Assembly: GCA_907165275.2 (NCBI GenBank) | Contig: OU015674.1 | Span: 2,294,001-2,358,000 of the forward strand | Origin: Zygaena filipendulae | Lineage: Eukaryota; Arthropoda; Insecta; Lepidoptera; Zygaenidae | Length of the DNA: 64,000 nt | Direction: 5' to 3' | Shown: one piece after another, positions 24,149 to 37,020 of the stretch | Position numbering within the stretch: position 1 is the stretch's first letter | How the letters are laid out: the number at the start of each line of letters is the position of its first letter | Notes under the pieces: generated by a model | What the model saw: the letters and a program-made list of their open reading frames with translations, nothing else | The model's database searches: none | What the model was told of the DNA's origin: nothing | Program-made: the position numbers and the translations under genes

Positions 24149-24343
24149 TCCTAATAATTTCCTATAATATATAGAGATAAAGTTTGTGACGTTGTAGGGG
24201 GTAATCTCTGGATCTGCCGATTTTGAAAATTCATTCACTTATAGGAAGCTACAGCGATCCCGAGTGACATAGGGTACTTTTTATCCCGGAATTCCCGCGG
24301 GAGCTTCGAGATTACCGCGAGTGAAACCGCAGGGGACAGCTAG
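24149..24343 (+). mobile_element. Helitron-like repeat, near full length
   Basis: TCCTAATAATTTCCTATAAT start and GGACAGCTAG end. Same GTAGGGGGTAATCTCTGGAT subfamily as 4296-4488. Confidence 0.65.
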
Positions 24344-25086
24344 GAGACTATAAAGTATCTCCAACATCTAAATAACTATCCTGAAGGTATATATAATAGT
24401 TGAATTCTTCAAGTGGGCAAAACTGAAACAAGGAGCGAAAATTTTTCAAGAGTTTTGGCATTTGTAAAAAAATTAAAACCGTACCATACTTACTCCATTT
24501 TTTTTTTTAATAATTATTTTTGCCGGGAATCGAACCTGTTTATTTTGAAAGGAAAGACACCCTCTTTGATTGCGCGATTCGATTACTGTCACTAACCTAT
24601 CTTGTACCAACAGTACCAGTTAGTGTGTCGAAGATAGATATAGGTTACCGATGTACCGATTTTTTTATAAGTTAAGCATATAGATCATAAATCAGATTCC
24701 TTGTCAAGTGTACACGCTATTAATTATTTATGCTAGTTCGTGACACCAAAGTTTGTTGCGGCAGATCGCGCGGACCCGCGCTCCACGGCTATAGCATACA
24801 TACCTAGTACCTACCCTTGTGTTATGTATGTAGTTATGTGCCCATGTTCAAAGAGCTACATAAATTTTATTACTAAGCATATCTTATCCGACCGCCAGAC
24901 TCACTGGGTGGAAATTATAAGATATATGTACAGAAATGTTGTAGCGTCGGAAAACACAGATATGACCTAATTAATTATTTTCATACCTAAGTATACTTAT
25001 TTATTTTGGAAACTTATAGTAGATAATTTACGGGAAAATTATTATCTACGGAGCAGTGAAAGGAGAGTAACTAATGGTGGATATAA

Positions 25087-25273
25087 TCTAATATATAAAA
25101 TTCTCGTGTCACAATGTTCGTTCCCATACTCCTCCGAAACGGCTTGACCGATTCTCATGAAATTTTTTATGCATATTCAGTAGGTCTGAGAATCGGCTAC
25201 TCTTTATTTTTCATCCCGGAATTTCCGCGGGAACTCCGAAACTCACGCGGGTGACACTGCGGGGCGCAGCTAG
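25087..25273 (+). mobile_element. Helitron-like repeat, full length
   Basis: TCTAATATATAAAATTCTCG start and GGCGCAGCTAG end between A and T. The 5' half (CTCCGAAACGGCTTGACCG) belongs to a distinct subfamily. Confidence 0.65.
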
Positions 25274-26102
25274 TAATATGTAGTATAATATACATTTTTT
25301 TTTGTTTTCTCCGATTTTCCCGTCATCTTTTGTTTACATTTTTGTTTGTAATAATGTACACATGTTGCTTTAGGCTGCATGTACGTAGTTTTATCAGTTA
25401 GCCTATTTTTATATAGGTAGGTACAGGATGTTATAGAAAGGTGATAGTCATATTTGTCGATTGCGTTCACGTTATCATCTGCAATGATTTGACACAAGTA
25501 ACGATACCAGTAGTATAGGTACGATGAATTAAACTACCCTGAAAGCAAGATTTGTTTTTAATAACTTGTCTGTAAAAACCTAGACGGTGATGAATTGCAT
25601 TAACGATCTTGAACCTTTACCTATGTAACCGATTTATGACCTACCTAGTAGGTAATGGGACATATTTATTTTGTTGCGGAAGTAGTCGTAAATTTTTTTT
25701 TCTTCCGGTTGTGAATCTATAAAGTAAGGTTTTTGGGCTAAATACCACGGTCAAAAAATTGTATAAGATTACCAGTTCACGATCTTGAAATATGACTACA
25801 TCTTTCTATAACACCTATTTTGACAAAGACGTAGGTATATTTAGAAAAAAAATACATAAAACTTTTTAAGGCGCAAAGTTACTTCATCGTCAACTCACCA
25901 TCGTGCACTCTAGGGGACTCTTTCTTTCGTGTTACAACCTATTTTATTTAGATTCCAACAGTGGGACAATTTTCCCCCATTCGAATTTGAGGTTTACCTT
26001 TACTGGTCTCGGTACAAGGGCCCACTTCCGGTTATTACGCTACTGACTAGATGTTAAATTGTGAATAACCAAGCGATGTAAAAAACAATACATTTTAATT
26101 TA

Positions 26103-26296
26103 CTAGCTGTTCCACGCGGTTTCACCCGCGTTGATTTCGGAGTTCCCGCGGGAATTCCAGGACAAAAAATACCCAATGTCCTTCACTGTAGCTTCAGAAC
26201 GTGTATGCAAAATTGTATGATGATCGGCTAAATAGTTAAGGTGTGAAAGCGTAACAAACAATCAAAAATCTCACATTCGCATCCTTACATTACCTA
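26103..26296 (-). mobile_element. Helitron-like repeat, near full length
   Basis: CTAGCTGTTCCACGCGGTTT start with an intact CGCGGTTTCACCCGCG hairpin. Confidence 0.65.
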
Positions 26297-26445
26297 CTAT
26301 GAAACAAAGTCCTCCGCCGCGTCTGTCTGTTTTCATCAATAGGTAAAAGTATTCAAGAGAAAGGTTTAGGTATACGTATAGTTTAACCCGGAATTCCAAT
26401 GGAAACTCCGAAATTATCACCGGTGAAACCGCGGGCGTTAGCTAG
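26297..26445 (+). mobile_element. Helitron-like repeat, partial
   Basis: Ends GGCGTTAGCTAG; the 5' half is short and decayed. It directly follows an oppositely oriented copy. Confidence 0.5.
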
Positions 26446-26593
26446 TTTATAATAATTATAGGATTAGATACAGAAATTTTAAGTGAGCTCGGTGTGCTGT
26501 CGGTACCTACTTTATTAGGCCAACTTCTAACAACGTCTTTGCGTTTAATCAAAGGAAATTTCCAATTAAATTGATTACGATCTGTTCCTGCCG

Positions 26594-26615
26594 CCCCCCC
26601 CCCCATGCCCTCCCC
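26594..26615 (-). other. G-quadruplex-capable tract
   Basis: C11, CCC and CCCC runs in 22 bases give a G4 pattern on the minus strand. Confidence 0.4.
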
Positions 26616-26689
26616 GCGCGCCGGGTGGGGGGGACCCCCTCTCGCGTTGGTACAAGCGTTATGTTGTCAAAATATATTAGATACGTATA

Positions 26690-26755
26690 CTGGCTGTTAT
26701 CCGCGGTTCCACCCGCGCGAGTTTCGGCATTTCCTCGGGGACTATAGATACCCGG
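26690..26755 (-). mobile_element. Helitron-like repeat, 3' fragment
   Basis: CTGGCTGTTATCCGCGGTTC, then GAGTTTCGGCATTTCCTCGG; CTAG has become CTGG. Confidence 0.45.
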
Positions 26756-27000
26756 TATGAAATAGGCTACTTGACAATTTTTTTTATTTTTAGCCCACCT
26801 GTAGATTCATAAAAAATATTAGACAGCTTTTTTTTTACGTAAGAAAAAACTAACAGAGATACGTTGAGCCAAATGTCGCGTGACGTCAGAGGCAGGTACA
26901 GTTTTTACCTGTTTTTAGGTTACGAGCCCCCACTCCCAAACTTTAATGCGCTTTATCCAAGTATATTTTCAGAAGAATAACTTATTGTTCTGAGGCCTAT
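26756..27000 (+). repeat. Dispersed repeat D, copy 1
   Basis: GTCGCGTGACGTCAGAG, GAGCCCCCACTCCCAAAC and CAGAAGAATAACTTATT align with 45170-45450 in the same order. Diverged; no coding sign. Confidence 0.45.
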
Positions 27001-28054
27001 TGCAGGGATAAAAGTACCTACCAGAGACATTTTTTTTTGTTGAAGTGTACCCCTTTCGGGGAAGGCAAAGGAATTTAAGCTCATATAGTCAATTCAGTTG
27101 TTTCTTTCTTCTTCTGAAATTATTTACAGATGTTACATCGATGTTTCACTGGGATTTCTGGAGGCAATTCTTCACAATTGGACCTTAATGGGATGCTCTG
27201 TAGGAAGTTAGGTAGGTATATAGTAAAACGATAACATCCTAGCGAACACCCCGTATCGTCTTATTTCACTGTTTCCACACACTGTTCGTCACTATAGGGT
27301 CAATATTATGCAAATTTCACCACGTTTACACAGTATTAACCACGATAAACTAATTTGTGAAACAAAGAAGTAAAACTGACGTCCATTTTGCTCAAATGCC
27401 GTCAAAAGTGGTACCAGAGACATTTTTTTTTTTTACAAGAAGAGTAGATGAAGTACCTACGTTACATAGTTTTTGTATTTAGCCTAAACAAAAAAGCTCA
27501 GTATAGATACTTACAAAATCATGGGTTATTTTATTAATTTTAAAAGCCCTACCTTTTCTTCCATGAGTCAATTTGTGGAAAAAACCAAAAGTCATATTCT
27601 TGATAGAAAAAAAAAAAAAACATTTTGACTTTAACTTAATCCGATATTTTATCCGGTAATTTTATCAGATGTTGATTGTAAGTCGCTCCTCCCATTTACG
27701 ACTTACGAAAATAAGAAGCCAATATAAAATGGAAATAAACTGTAAATCTTGAAACGCTTTTTATAATAATATACCTATACGTACTGATTGCTTAAAGCAG
27801 ATGAGAACACCAAGTTGGAAAGATCTGTAGCCTTAGCCAAGTAGATAATATATTCTTTAAATGTAAAGGATAAAACGATTCAACCTCACCCAATCCAAAC
27901 TAAAAGGTTGAAATATCCTGAAATACGTGATTCTTTATTTGAGAAATAAGACTCCAAATACCTATCGACTTAAATTAGGAACTCTGATCTTTCTAGCTCT
28001 GGTAGTTTGAGCTGGAGCATTGATGAGTCAGTGATTAAGTTTATTTATATTATT

Positions 28055-28262
28055 CTAGCTGTTCCCTCGCGGTCTCATCCACGTGCACCTCAGCACTCCC
28101 TCGGGAACTCTAAAAATATCCTGCACTTACGGATAGGTACCTATTATAACTTCTTATCTGTGAAAAATTTTAGAAGCAGTTCAATAGTTCCAGAGGTTAT
28201 CCTGTGCATCTAGGTACACTTACAAACTTACAGTTCTACAAACTTTACCTCTTTACAATATA
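28055..28262 (-). mobile_element. Helitron-like repeat, diverged
   Basis: CTAGCTGTTCCCTCGCGGTC start and TTACCTCTTTACAATATAAA near the far end are family marks; the centre is mostly unique. Confidence 0.45.
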
Positions 28263-29189
28263 AATATATCTCTATTTAAAGATTTAACGTTCATTCCAAT
28301 AAAGCCTGACCAGTGATAAAGAGGTGAAGATGAACCGTTTTTAGTAAAACAAAAAATAGATGTGACGGCTTTCGTACCTCTATGTCTTTAGGTACATTGG
28401 GGGTATACAATCGACGTACCGTAATTAATTTATTGTAAACATAGGTAGATACCTAATAATATAGAGTCCTAAAGTCAACATCGTATAAAAGTTACAGAAA
28501 GTATCTATTTTTTTTTTTTAATGAAATGAAAACACTTATTTTTATTTACTACGTCAACCCTGACTTGCGAATAGCACTTCATAAAAACATGTAACATCAT
28601 TCAACCGGTCCGCCGCCACGTCAGTCCAAAACTCCTCTTCGTGGCAAATTGCTTGACAAATTACACCTTTTAGCGCTGAAAAAAAAAACATGAAAAATTC
28701 GTTAACAAGGTTTACAGTCAACAGTGAATTAATCGCATAATAACCCGGGTCCCGGGAAAAAATCTGTTAACAGCCCACAAATTCCGGGGAAAAAATGCCT
28801 TCGGACACTTAAAAAGCCATTTATATTCCCGAACCGTCCCGCGCCGGAATGGCTGGCGGGTGAAAAAAGACAGGGAAAATATGTTTACATGCAGTCGGGG
28901 GACGGAAGTGAGATGAGTTTCGAGAAATTTCTCACGTTCACTTCTTTTTTTCTTTTGAGTTTTAAATTTTAATGTTAGTGTTGGAACTTTATCTTGTTAG
29001 AAGTGTCGACAGTAAGAAATATTATTATAGTTGATCTTGTCTTCGCCCGGTCGGTAAAATGATAAAGAAAAGTACGTTTCGTAACATCGTAAAAGAATTA
29101 ATATTCATTCGTACGTTCCTTCCTATAATGGACAAATTATATTTATATAATTATTCCCTATTTCCCAGGGTCAGGGGTTTCATCGCGCG

Positions 29190-29229
29190 TGAACGGCTGG
29201 ACCAACCTGAAACCTCGGGGCACAGCTAG
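29190..29229 (+). mobile_element. Helitron-like repeat, 3' stub
   Basis: Only the last 40 bases before GGGCACAGCTAG are recognisable; an AAT microsatellite follows directly. A similar stub ending CTAG lies at 30608-30635. Confidence 0.4.
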
Positions 29230-29256
29230 TAATAAATAATAATAATAATAATAATT
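29230..29256 (+). repeat. (AAT)n microsatellite
   Basis: About eight AAT units directly after a Helitron-like CTAG end. Confidence 0.7.
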
Positions 29257-31659
29257 TCAATCCAGGTATTATAAAAAAGTTGCTCCCTGAAGACCCGAAT
29301 CGGAATCTAAAGAGTCAATCTGTCACAGTGAGACTGGAAACTGCTTTATTTCGATTTCTAAGTATTAGTAGCGCCATCTGTTACCTAATAGAGAAAACAA
29401 TGAAATTAAATAATTATATTTTTGTGTCATTACGAAGAGAAATACAATAAAATTTTAAAAATATTTTGTGGTTCAGACAAAAAATAGGCGTCGCGGGTTG
29501 AGGATGTTGGTGTTTACTTCGCGGGCACGCTACCAGCAGTGGAGGATCTAGGACAAATTTTTTATTTGTAAATATAGTTATTATTTTATGTTTTCCATAA
29601 GCATTATTTTATCGAATCATAATGAAATTTATCATATATTATTCTCTATTATAAATTAATATACCTACTATAAGTATAACCATTATTATTATTATTAGTC
29701 TATTTTATTCTTAATTTTAGCTATTCCACAACAGATAGCGCAGTATCCTTAGTTCTATTATTGCGTTATAGATGGCGTTGAAAATTTGTTTCTAATATTG
29801 ATCAATAGATGGCGCAAAACATTTAGTTAATCTATTCTCTGCCAGATGACACTAATTTTATATTTATCTACTTGCCGCTAGATGTATCTGAAAAATTTTT
29901 GCAAAAGCATATTTTGTGACAAGAATCTGTACAATACAATACTAATGATAATAAAATTCATGTACTCCTTGCAGTGCACATTCTTGCTGTCCGTCGAAAT
30001 ATTCACTCATCATTCGGTATTTTACTAATTAGGTCAATGAATGAGTTCCGAGGCTATGTGTAAATAATGATCGAAATTTTGACACGATATTTAGTGTTGA
30101 TTTTTGAAGTCTATAATCTTAAAATACTAGTCTCTATTACATAGGAAATCCTAGTTTAGGGATTAGGGACTAGTGCTCAATGATTATTTTGTATGTCTTT
30201 TTTTATGAATAAACGCTTTTTTCATTTTTCATTTTCATTAAAACGATGTCGTAGGAGGTCAAGAGGGAACAGAACAGTATTTTGTTTTGTCTAGAAAGAG
30301 AGCTATAGACAAATATTGTTTATTAGGAACTAAAATTTTATTGTGTAGGTACAGCTGCTATAAGCTGTTCCCCGCGGTTTCTTTGGAAATTTAACTCGTA
30401 GTAAGTATAAACAGGGTGTAACTATAAGGTTGAGCGAGGGCCTTTTTGAAGACGGGTGTTCAGATCCGAATCTCATCTCAAATATACCTACTAGAAAAAA
30501 AACATGATTTTTACGTATGCTTCACATTTTTATTTTAAGTTCCACGGTTCTACCAGTCTACCAGTTTTTTTTTTTTTTTTAGATACTTACATGCAGGCCT
30601 ACAAACAACGCGGACGACGTCACGAGCACAGCTAGTTTCAAAGAAGACCAGTGATCGTTTCAATAAATCTTTCTTTTCTTTTCTCTTCTTTTTTCTTTTC
30701 TTGATCGCTCATTGTAGTATTAATTAATTAATATATTTTTTATACTTCCCGCTCTCATAAAAATCTTTTACCTGTCTTGAAAAATATTTGAAAGGGTTAA
30801 GGTAATTAATTCAGCGGTCTACAAAGACCTTTAAGCATTAACCGCACACAATGCGAACCCTCCAAGATTGTCTCAAGAAAAAACTTGGCCAGACATGGCG
30901 TTTATTGTTATTCAAATTAATTGCGTTTTATTATGCCAGTGACTATACTATCAGCGCCGTTGGGACACTCGGACTATTTTATAGATGAAGGACAAGAGAG
31001 TTTGAATAGGATGCTGCAAGCAGCGGCGGTGTGGGCAAGGAGATTCTTCACACAGAAATTTGAATAATAGTAATGGAGAAATAGCATTATGTCATGGTAT
31101 GCTATGTTATCAAAATTATGCATTTTTATTTCCGTCCGCCCGTCCGTCCGTCCGCCATTTAGCCAGGAAAAAATATCTAATTTTATAAACCCAATACAAT
31201 GTAGTGCTGTAGATTATTGTAAAAACTAAAATCTAAATAATATATCGAACCCGCGTCACCTAGCGTTGCAGTCCAGTTCGCTAATCACCAAATACTTATA
31301 AAAAAATAACGCAAAGTTATTTTTATACCAATGAAAATATTTACAATTTATATTTAAATCGTAGTAACTAGCTTACAATACAATTTAGTTGTTTTTTTTT
31401 TTTTTTTCAGAATATAGTAGATATTATATCATTTTATAGGGCGACACCTCGAATTCGTAGCGTATGTAAATTTTCATTGTCGGTTACAATGCGTAAACAA
31501 ATAAAAACAAAATAGCTATTAAAAACAAAAAAGCACTTTTCCTTGTTATCGTAACATTATACCTATCTACGGAGACGCGCTACGCGAACATAAATTCTTG
31601 CTGAGCTACGATAATTGCTACGAAACAGCTACGAAACGCCTACGACAAGTCTCTTATAA

Positions 31660-31795
31660 TCTATACTAATATTATAAACAGGCAAGATTTGGTTTTTTGT
31701 TTGTTTGTTACGATTTAACGCAAAAACTACTGAACCGATTTAAAAAATTAATAGAAAGCTACATTATCCCTGAGTAACATTTATCCCTTATTCAT
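31660..31795 (+). mobile_element. Helitron-like repeat, 5' half
   Basis: TCTATACTAATATTATAAAC start, TTTGTTTGTTACGATTTAAC and GAACCGATTTAAAAAATTAA blocks; the hairpin end is missing. Confidence 0.55.
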
Positions 31796-32734
31796 TTTTT
31801 TTTTCGTTTTTTAAGACAACAACAGCGACAAGTACATATACTAATTTTAGGTTTCAAGATTACAGTATTTGCCAACTATAGTTACCCTTACATAGAGAAG
31901 AGAATGTAGCAGTAAGTACACAAAATGATACAATTTTGATAATAATAATTCAAGTACTTACCTAACTGAGCTTAAAAGTAAAAAAAGTATATTTTGATAT
32001 TTATTGATAAATAAATAATTAGCTCTTGTGCGCGGTTTAGCCGAGTGAGTTTTCCGGAAAAAAAAACTCTGTAAAATGATAGCGACAATTCGCGTCAAAA
32101 ACCGTTATACGCAGTTTACAAAGATTAAGCAGACACACAGATAGATACGAAAAGCGGCTTTATTTACAGTTCAATTAGGTTACTTAAGTAAGTAACGGTA
32201 GTTGGTATAATTATAATGCACATAATAAGTACCTATACATATTTCTATATATTTATATAATTACACTAATAAAAATAATTCTTGAAAATAATTATAAATG
32301 AGAAAAATGGAATTTCTGGTTGTTTGCGACTCAGAAGCAGCTGATCAATTTTGCATGACATTTAGCAAGCAGATACAATAGATAGGTACGTATTAAATTA
32401 TGTTCTGGTTGTTTCTTATTTTTGTCATAAAAAGTTTTCGAGGAAAAAAGTGTTTTTAAATAAAAGAATAATAATTTTTAAGTCAATCATTGGTAGTTTC
32501 ATTCAATTCATATAGTTATAAGGTATATAGTTTAAAGTAACTATAAAGCTTTTTAATTTCGTTATTTAAAACCAACTTAAAACTAACAGGTTAACAAATT
32601 TTATCATTGAACCTTTTCAAACATGTTTTTGTACAAATAAACATATCTACCAATAGTATTAAATTTGCAGCTGTTATCCATAAAGAGAAAAAAAAGGTAA
32701 AATTTTCCGGGACTCATGGACTTATGAAATATAG

Positions 32735-32870
32735 TCGATCCTCACGGTTTTCTTCGCGTTAATTTCGGAGTTCCCGTGGAAATTCCGGTATAAAAGTTAC
32801 CTATGTCACTCAGGAACACTGTAGCTTTAAACAAATAATCAATCATATAAAATGAAATCATTTCTGTTTA
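32735..32870 (-). mobile_element. Helitron-like repeat, partial
   Basis: TTAATTTCGGAGTTCCCGTG and GGTATAAAAGTTACCTATGT; both ends are decayed. Confidence 0.5.
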
Positions 32871-33257
32871 TAATATTAATAGATACCTATAGATCCATAA
32901 ATTACTAAAACATTTTCCATATTTTTTTTGTGAGATAACTCATCATTGCGACAGATGATGTGTAAACAATATCGTAATTCGTAAATCGAACGCGGTCTTG
33001 TCGCCATGGAGGTGTGATATGAAGACGTTATTATGTCCACGCGGGCCCGGTGCGCAACCCTTGCGCCGCTCGTGAGAACCGGTCCGGCGGGCATGCAAAT
33101 CAGGTCCATTGTGACCGGCGGACAATTCTTCGCTTTTTAATTGTTGTGTTTTTTTCAACGTTGGCTAGCTTCGAAGCTATCTGCTTTAAATGTCGATGTA
33201 TGTCACGATAAAATATCTATCTATATAAAACCATAACTAAAATTGGTCAGATAATAA

Positions 33258-33297
33258 CAATGGTTATTATTATTATTAATAATAATAGTTACCATTG
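33258..33297. repeat. Hairpin-forming inverted repeat
   Basis: CAATGGTTATTATTATTATT pairs almost perfectly with the next 20 bases ending ACCATTG. The core is an ATT microsatellite. Confidence 0.5.
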
Positions 33298-34360
33298 CAA
33301 CCTAAATATAACAAATAATAAGTCAATCATCTTCTGAGTCATATTATGCATAAGTTAAAGTAAATTTTTTACCGCCTATTTTAATGTCATGGTGGGACTA
33401 TAAGACATAAGTGCAGTTAGTACATTTCTAATAGGTAGGTAAATAAATATAAATACAAATATATTTTTCCAGTTCCAATTCTTAATCACCATAAGGCTTT
33501 ATATGATATGTTATATAGATGGAAGAAGTCTTCCACAATAATTCTGCAAAATTTACTTATAGTGCAAAATTTATCGACAAAAGATTCTATCGTACTCTTA
33601 GCCATCACTAAAAAGCTACCGACATACCGCCCAAAACCGGTTAGGTCAGTTCCGCAAAAATCACAAAGGATACTTAAATAGGTCCAAATATTATAATGCA
33701 ATGCGTTATTATTAACGCTTCTCGGGTCCGTTCCCTTTTTTTTCAGCCGGAATCGAACCCATTATGTCCAGTCGGCACCCTTGCGTATCTTTGCACCGGT
33801 CCCTCGCGGCAAGATAACCGGTAAGACAACTTTTTGACCCCGTGCGCCAGTGCAAGGGTTAACTCAGTTTTAATTTGACCATGTCGCAACGATGTTCTAG
33901 TGAAAATGTGTTGTTAAGTATTTGTGAATAAATATTATAATATTGAAAGGTAAGACAACTTTATAATATAATAACTAAATAATATAACCACTAATAAATA
34001 AATAAATAAATTAACATTTTACACACTAACACTAAAACATAATTTTTCCACCAAATAATAGACAAAATGCCACTAGGTATATCTACTGATAGACGTGCAA
34101 ACACAATTGACAAATATAATTTATAAAACTAACATGGAGGAATTTTTATTTTTATTTGTACATTACTGGATACGTGTTTTCAAACATAACCGACTTAATT
34201 ATTTTTTTATCAAATCTTAAATACAAAGGTATATTGTACATCTTCAAAAGTTACCTAAAATTTTATATTAGGTATCTAACTATCTATCTATTATTTTACT
34301 AAAGCCTTTTATTTATTTAGATTGTCCCAGTACCTAATAAAATCACAAAAATTTGTCGTA

Positions 34361-35343
34361 AGGGAAGTACGTACAAAATGACATACACGGACAAAATGAC
34401 ACAGGTATCATATTTCCAATTCTGCCGCTTCTGGCCCGCTATAGACAACTACATCACGTGACACTCCCGGCTCATACCAACCTATCAAAATGTGAACTTG
34501 TGCCAGTCTTTCGTTCGGGTCTCATGGCCGACGACAAACATTGATAAGTTACGAGTTTTTTTTCAACTGCAGGGAGTTTTTTATATTAATATTAAATTTC
34601 TCATGGTTTTACCTTGCGTATACATTTATTGCATCCCTTAAGTACTTATTGTTGTATTTGAATAGTTTTTTCCGTGAATAATATTCATTTTGCATTTATT
34701 GTTGAATTTTTAATTTTTATAACGCTATATGGCCAAAATGGCATACATAGGTAAAGGACAAAATGACATAGGTATGTATGTATAAAAATGAGCCTAAAGT
34801 TCCTTTAGAGACAAGAAGACGAAACATTAAGGTACTAAAACCGTATTCGAAGAAGACAGTGAAGAAAAAAATTGGCCAAGCAACGCTCAAGATGACGAAG
34901 AGGATTGCGCTTGCGTATATTGCAATGATCTTTTTTCCCTATCAAAACCTGGAGAAGACTGGTTGCGGTCTCAGACCAAATAAAAGTTGCGGTGTTTAAA
35001 ATGTTCGCATTGGGCCCACGCCTCTTGCGCGGATGTTTCTAAGCGAACCAAGCGGTTTATTTGCGAGCTTTGCCTTTGATTTTTATACTTTTGTCATGTA
35101 TGTCATTTAGTCCATATGTGGTATGCCATTTTGTCCATACGCTATGGAACATACAGATTTTGTTGATCTCAGTAAAATTTAAATTATTTGTTTTTTCTAG
35201 TTTGTTTATGTTTTAAACATCTTTTAGGATTGAAAGGTATAAAACCAAAGATTACTGGTGTACAATATGAATGTACTGTGATTTATCAATAAAGAGTTAT
35301 TACCTAAAAACAAAACTATATGTCATTTTGTACGTACTTCCCC
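34361..35343 (+). mobile_element. Decayed pogo/Tc1-mariner-like DNA transposon with TIRs
   Basis: The 983-bp element has terminal inverted repeats of about 25 bp beginning GGGAAGTACGTACAAAATGA (left, from 34362) with a near-perfect inverted match ending at 35343. TA flanks both sides (34359-34360 and 35344-35345), as in Tc1/mariner and pogo elements. The motif ACAAAATGACATA recurs near 34373, 34391 and 34758, with variants at 34735, 35098 and 35124 and in the right TIR, resembling repeated transposase-binding sites. Its only coding trace is the zinc-binding fragment annotated separately, so it cannot move on its own. Confidence 0.65.
34852..35079 (+). pseudogene. Transposase C-terminal zinc-binding tail, broken
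   Basis: Translated from 34852, the frame reads through an acidic stretch, then CACVYCNDLF, a Trp and, after an in-frame TAA at 34980, CLKCSHWAH, a further Cys, and CELC before a stop. The Cys4-His-Cys3 pattern is PHD-like and is common at the C-terminus of insect DDE_1-type (pogo/Tigger-like) transposases. A neighbouring frame (34799 onwards, KVPLETRRRNIKVLKP) looks like the residues that should come just before it, so a frameshift separates them. The TAA and frameshift make it a fossil. Family naming is by resemblance only. Confidence 0.5.
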
Positions 35344-36138
35344 TATAGGTATGGTTTCTGAGAAACCGCTACATATCAAGCTACACATTTTAGCATATTT
35401 GGGTAACAACAGTTATGGAGTAATAAAACATTATTTCTTCAAGCCTTTATTTTTTTATTTTTTTAAATTTTATAAGGATCCAATTTCCCTTTACAGCGAC
35501 AAATAATGAATTCCCGTAATTTTTCTTCTCAGTCGCGTCTCCCGCTGCCGCCCCACTTTTTTTATAATATCGATTCCTTTTTTTTCTATCTCGCCAGCAA
35601 TAGACGCTCCTTATTGGCGGGAGCGGGAATTATTGTTCCAAATTTCAAAAGCTTTTTCTGTTGTAGGCGTCTTTGAGAGTGGGTGGCGAGGGGGCGCCGC
35701 GAGGCAAAAATGGCGCCGTAAAAATAAAGGGATCGCTTTAGCCCTTTTCTTTTAATAGCGACATATTTTAATTCACTATTGATATTAATTAATTGTATCG
35801 TTTCTACTGTTTCCATCTCCATCAAACTTAAATAACGGGATAATGCAAAGTCCGATTCTTAAAAACAACTTACTCATAAAGTATTTTTATTTGTATTTGA
35901 TAGGTATGTTTTGTAAATCTAAACTTTACCTATCTAATGTTATACAATAATACTTAGATATTTTACTAATTCGCTAAGGTTTACGTCAATTTCGGGATTC
36001 CCTCTGTTAATTCTAACATTTATTATGAACCATCGTCTCAATTAAACAAATATGTTGTGAGAATAACATGATCATCCAGTCCAATTGTTCAGAAGTTACA
36101 CGATCAAAGGTATACGCACCAACAATTATATTATACTA

Positions 36139-36345
36139 CTAGCTGTTCCCCGCGGTTTCACCGCGTTAATTTCGGAGTTCCCGCGGTAATTCCGGATTAC
36201 AATATAGCCTATATTACTCAGATATAATGAAGGTAGCTTTCTAATGGTGAAATAATTTTTGAAATCGGTCCAGTAGTTTTTTAGTTAAATCGTAACCAAC
36301 AAACAAAAAAAAACTTTCCTCTTTATAATATTAGTACCTATATAG
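36139..36345 (-). mobile_element. Helitron-like repeat, full length, second subfamily
   Basis: CTAG at 36139 to TCTATATAGG (minus) at 36345, flanked by A and T. It shares the TAATGGTGAAATAATTTTTG interior with 2954-3152. Confidence 0.7.
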
Positions 36346-36928
36346 ATATTTTATTTTATTTTACTTTATTTGGAAAATCAACAGCTACAAAAATATGATG
36401 AACATTTGAGTGTCAAACAAAAAAGCCGATTACAGATATGTAGGTAACTAATATGTAGGTATATTAATGGAAGACAGTTCATAAGGTCGTGACTCGTGAC
36501 ACACATTACGTGTGAGGCCTTGACATTACGCTATCTGGACTACTAAACTTTACTTAGAGAAGAGGTCTGTTGTAACCAATGCTATAGAGTATAGGCAATT
36601 TTTTTACTTCATAACCATGTTTTATCGATAATCATAGTTCTATACAAATGTATAACTGCAAATCATATTTATATCAGCTGTCATGCTTTTTTAAATTAAA
36701 ATATAATTAATCGAAAAGAACTACAGATCTTAGATTTAAATTTGTTGATAACTTTTAAGGACATGTTTTCTCACTGATTGTCTTTGATATTTATAGTATT
36801 TATAGTAGGTATGAAGATGATTGAAGGTGCGTGTATTTTAATTAAATATTATTAACAAAGTCTTATAAATAGATACATTTACAGGATTATCTCGTAAATG
36901 CATCGCCAAGTGAGCTCTCTGTATCTAC

Positions 36929-37020
36929 TATCTGAAGGTTGACTGGCAGAGAATGCCACTGTGGCACTAAGTCTGCCTTTTGCACTATGATGTGCATAAA
37001 GTTTAAATAAATAAATAAAC
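36929..37020 (+). repeat. LINE-tail-like repeat E, copy 1
   Basis: CTGAAGGTTGACTGGCAGAG, CCACTGTGGCACTAAGTCTG and GCATAAAGTTTAAATAAATA with a terminal AAAT run. It matches 55959-56048. Confidence 0.6.

Larger units (their letters stand above)
27001..31659. other. Intergenic stretch
   Basis: Holds long T runs, a GGGTCCCGGGAAAAAATCTG region with GC patches (28740-28925), AGATGGCG motifs at about 29370, 29769 and 29806, ATT microsatellites, a (CCGT)n run near 31137-31156, and Helitron-like stubs. No gene seen. Confidence 0.5.
31796..34358. other. Intergenic stretch
   Basis: AT-rich. A tRNA-like fragment GGAATCGAACCC occurs at 33751-33762 within an otherwise unfoldable context and may be from a SINE. 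GGTAAGACAACTTT occurs twice (33830 and 33949). No gene seen. Confidence 0.45.
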
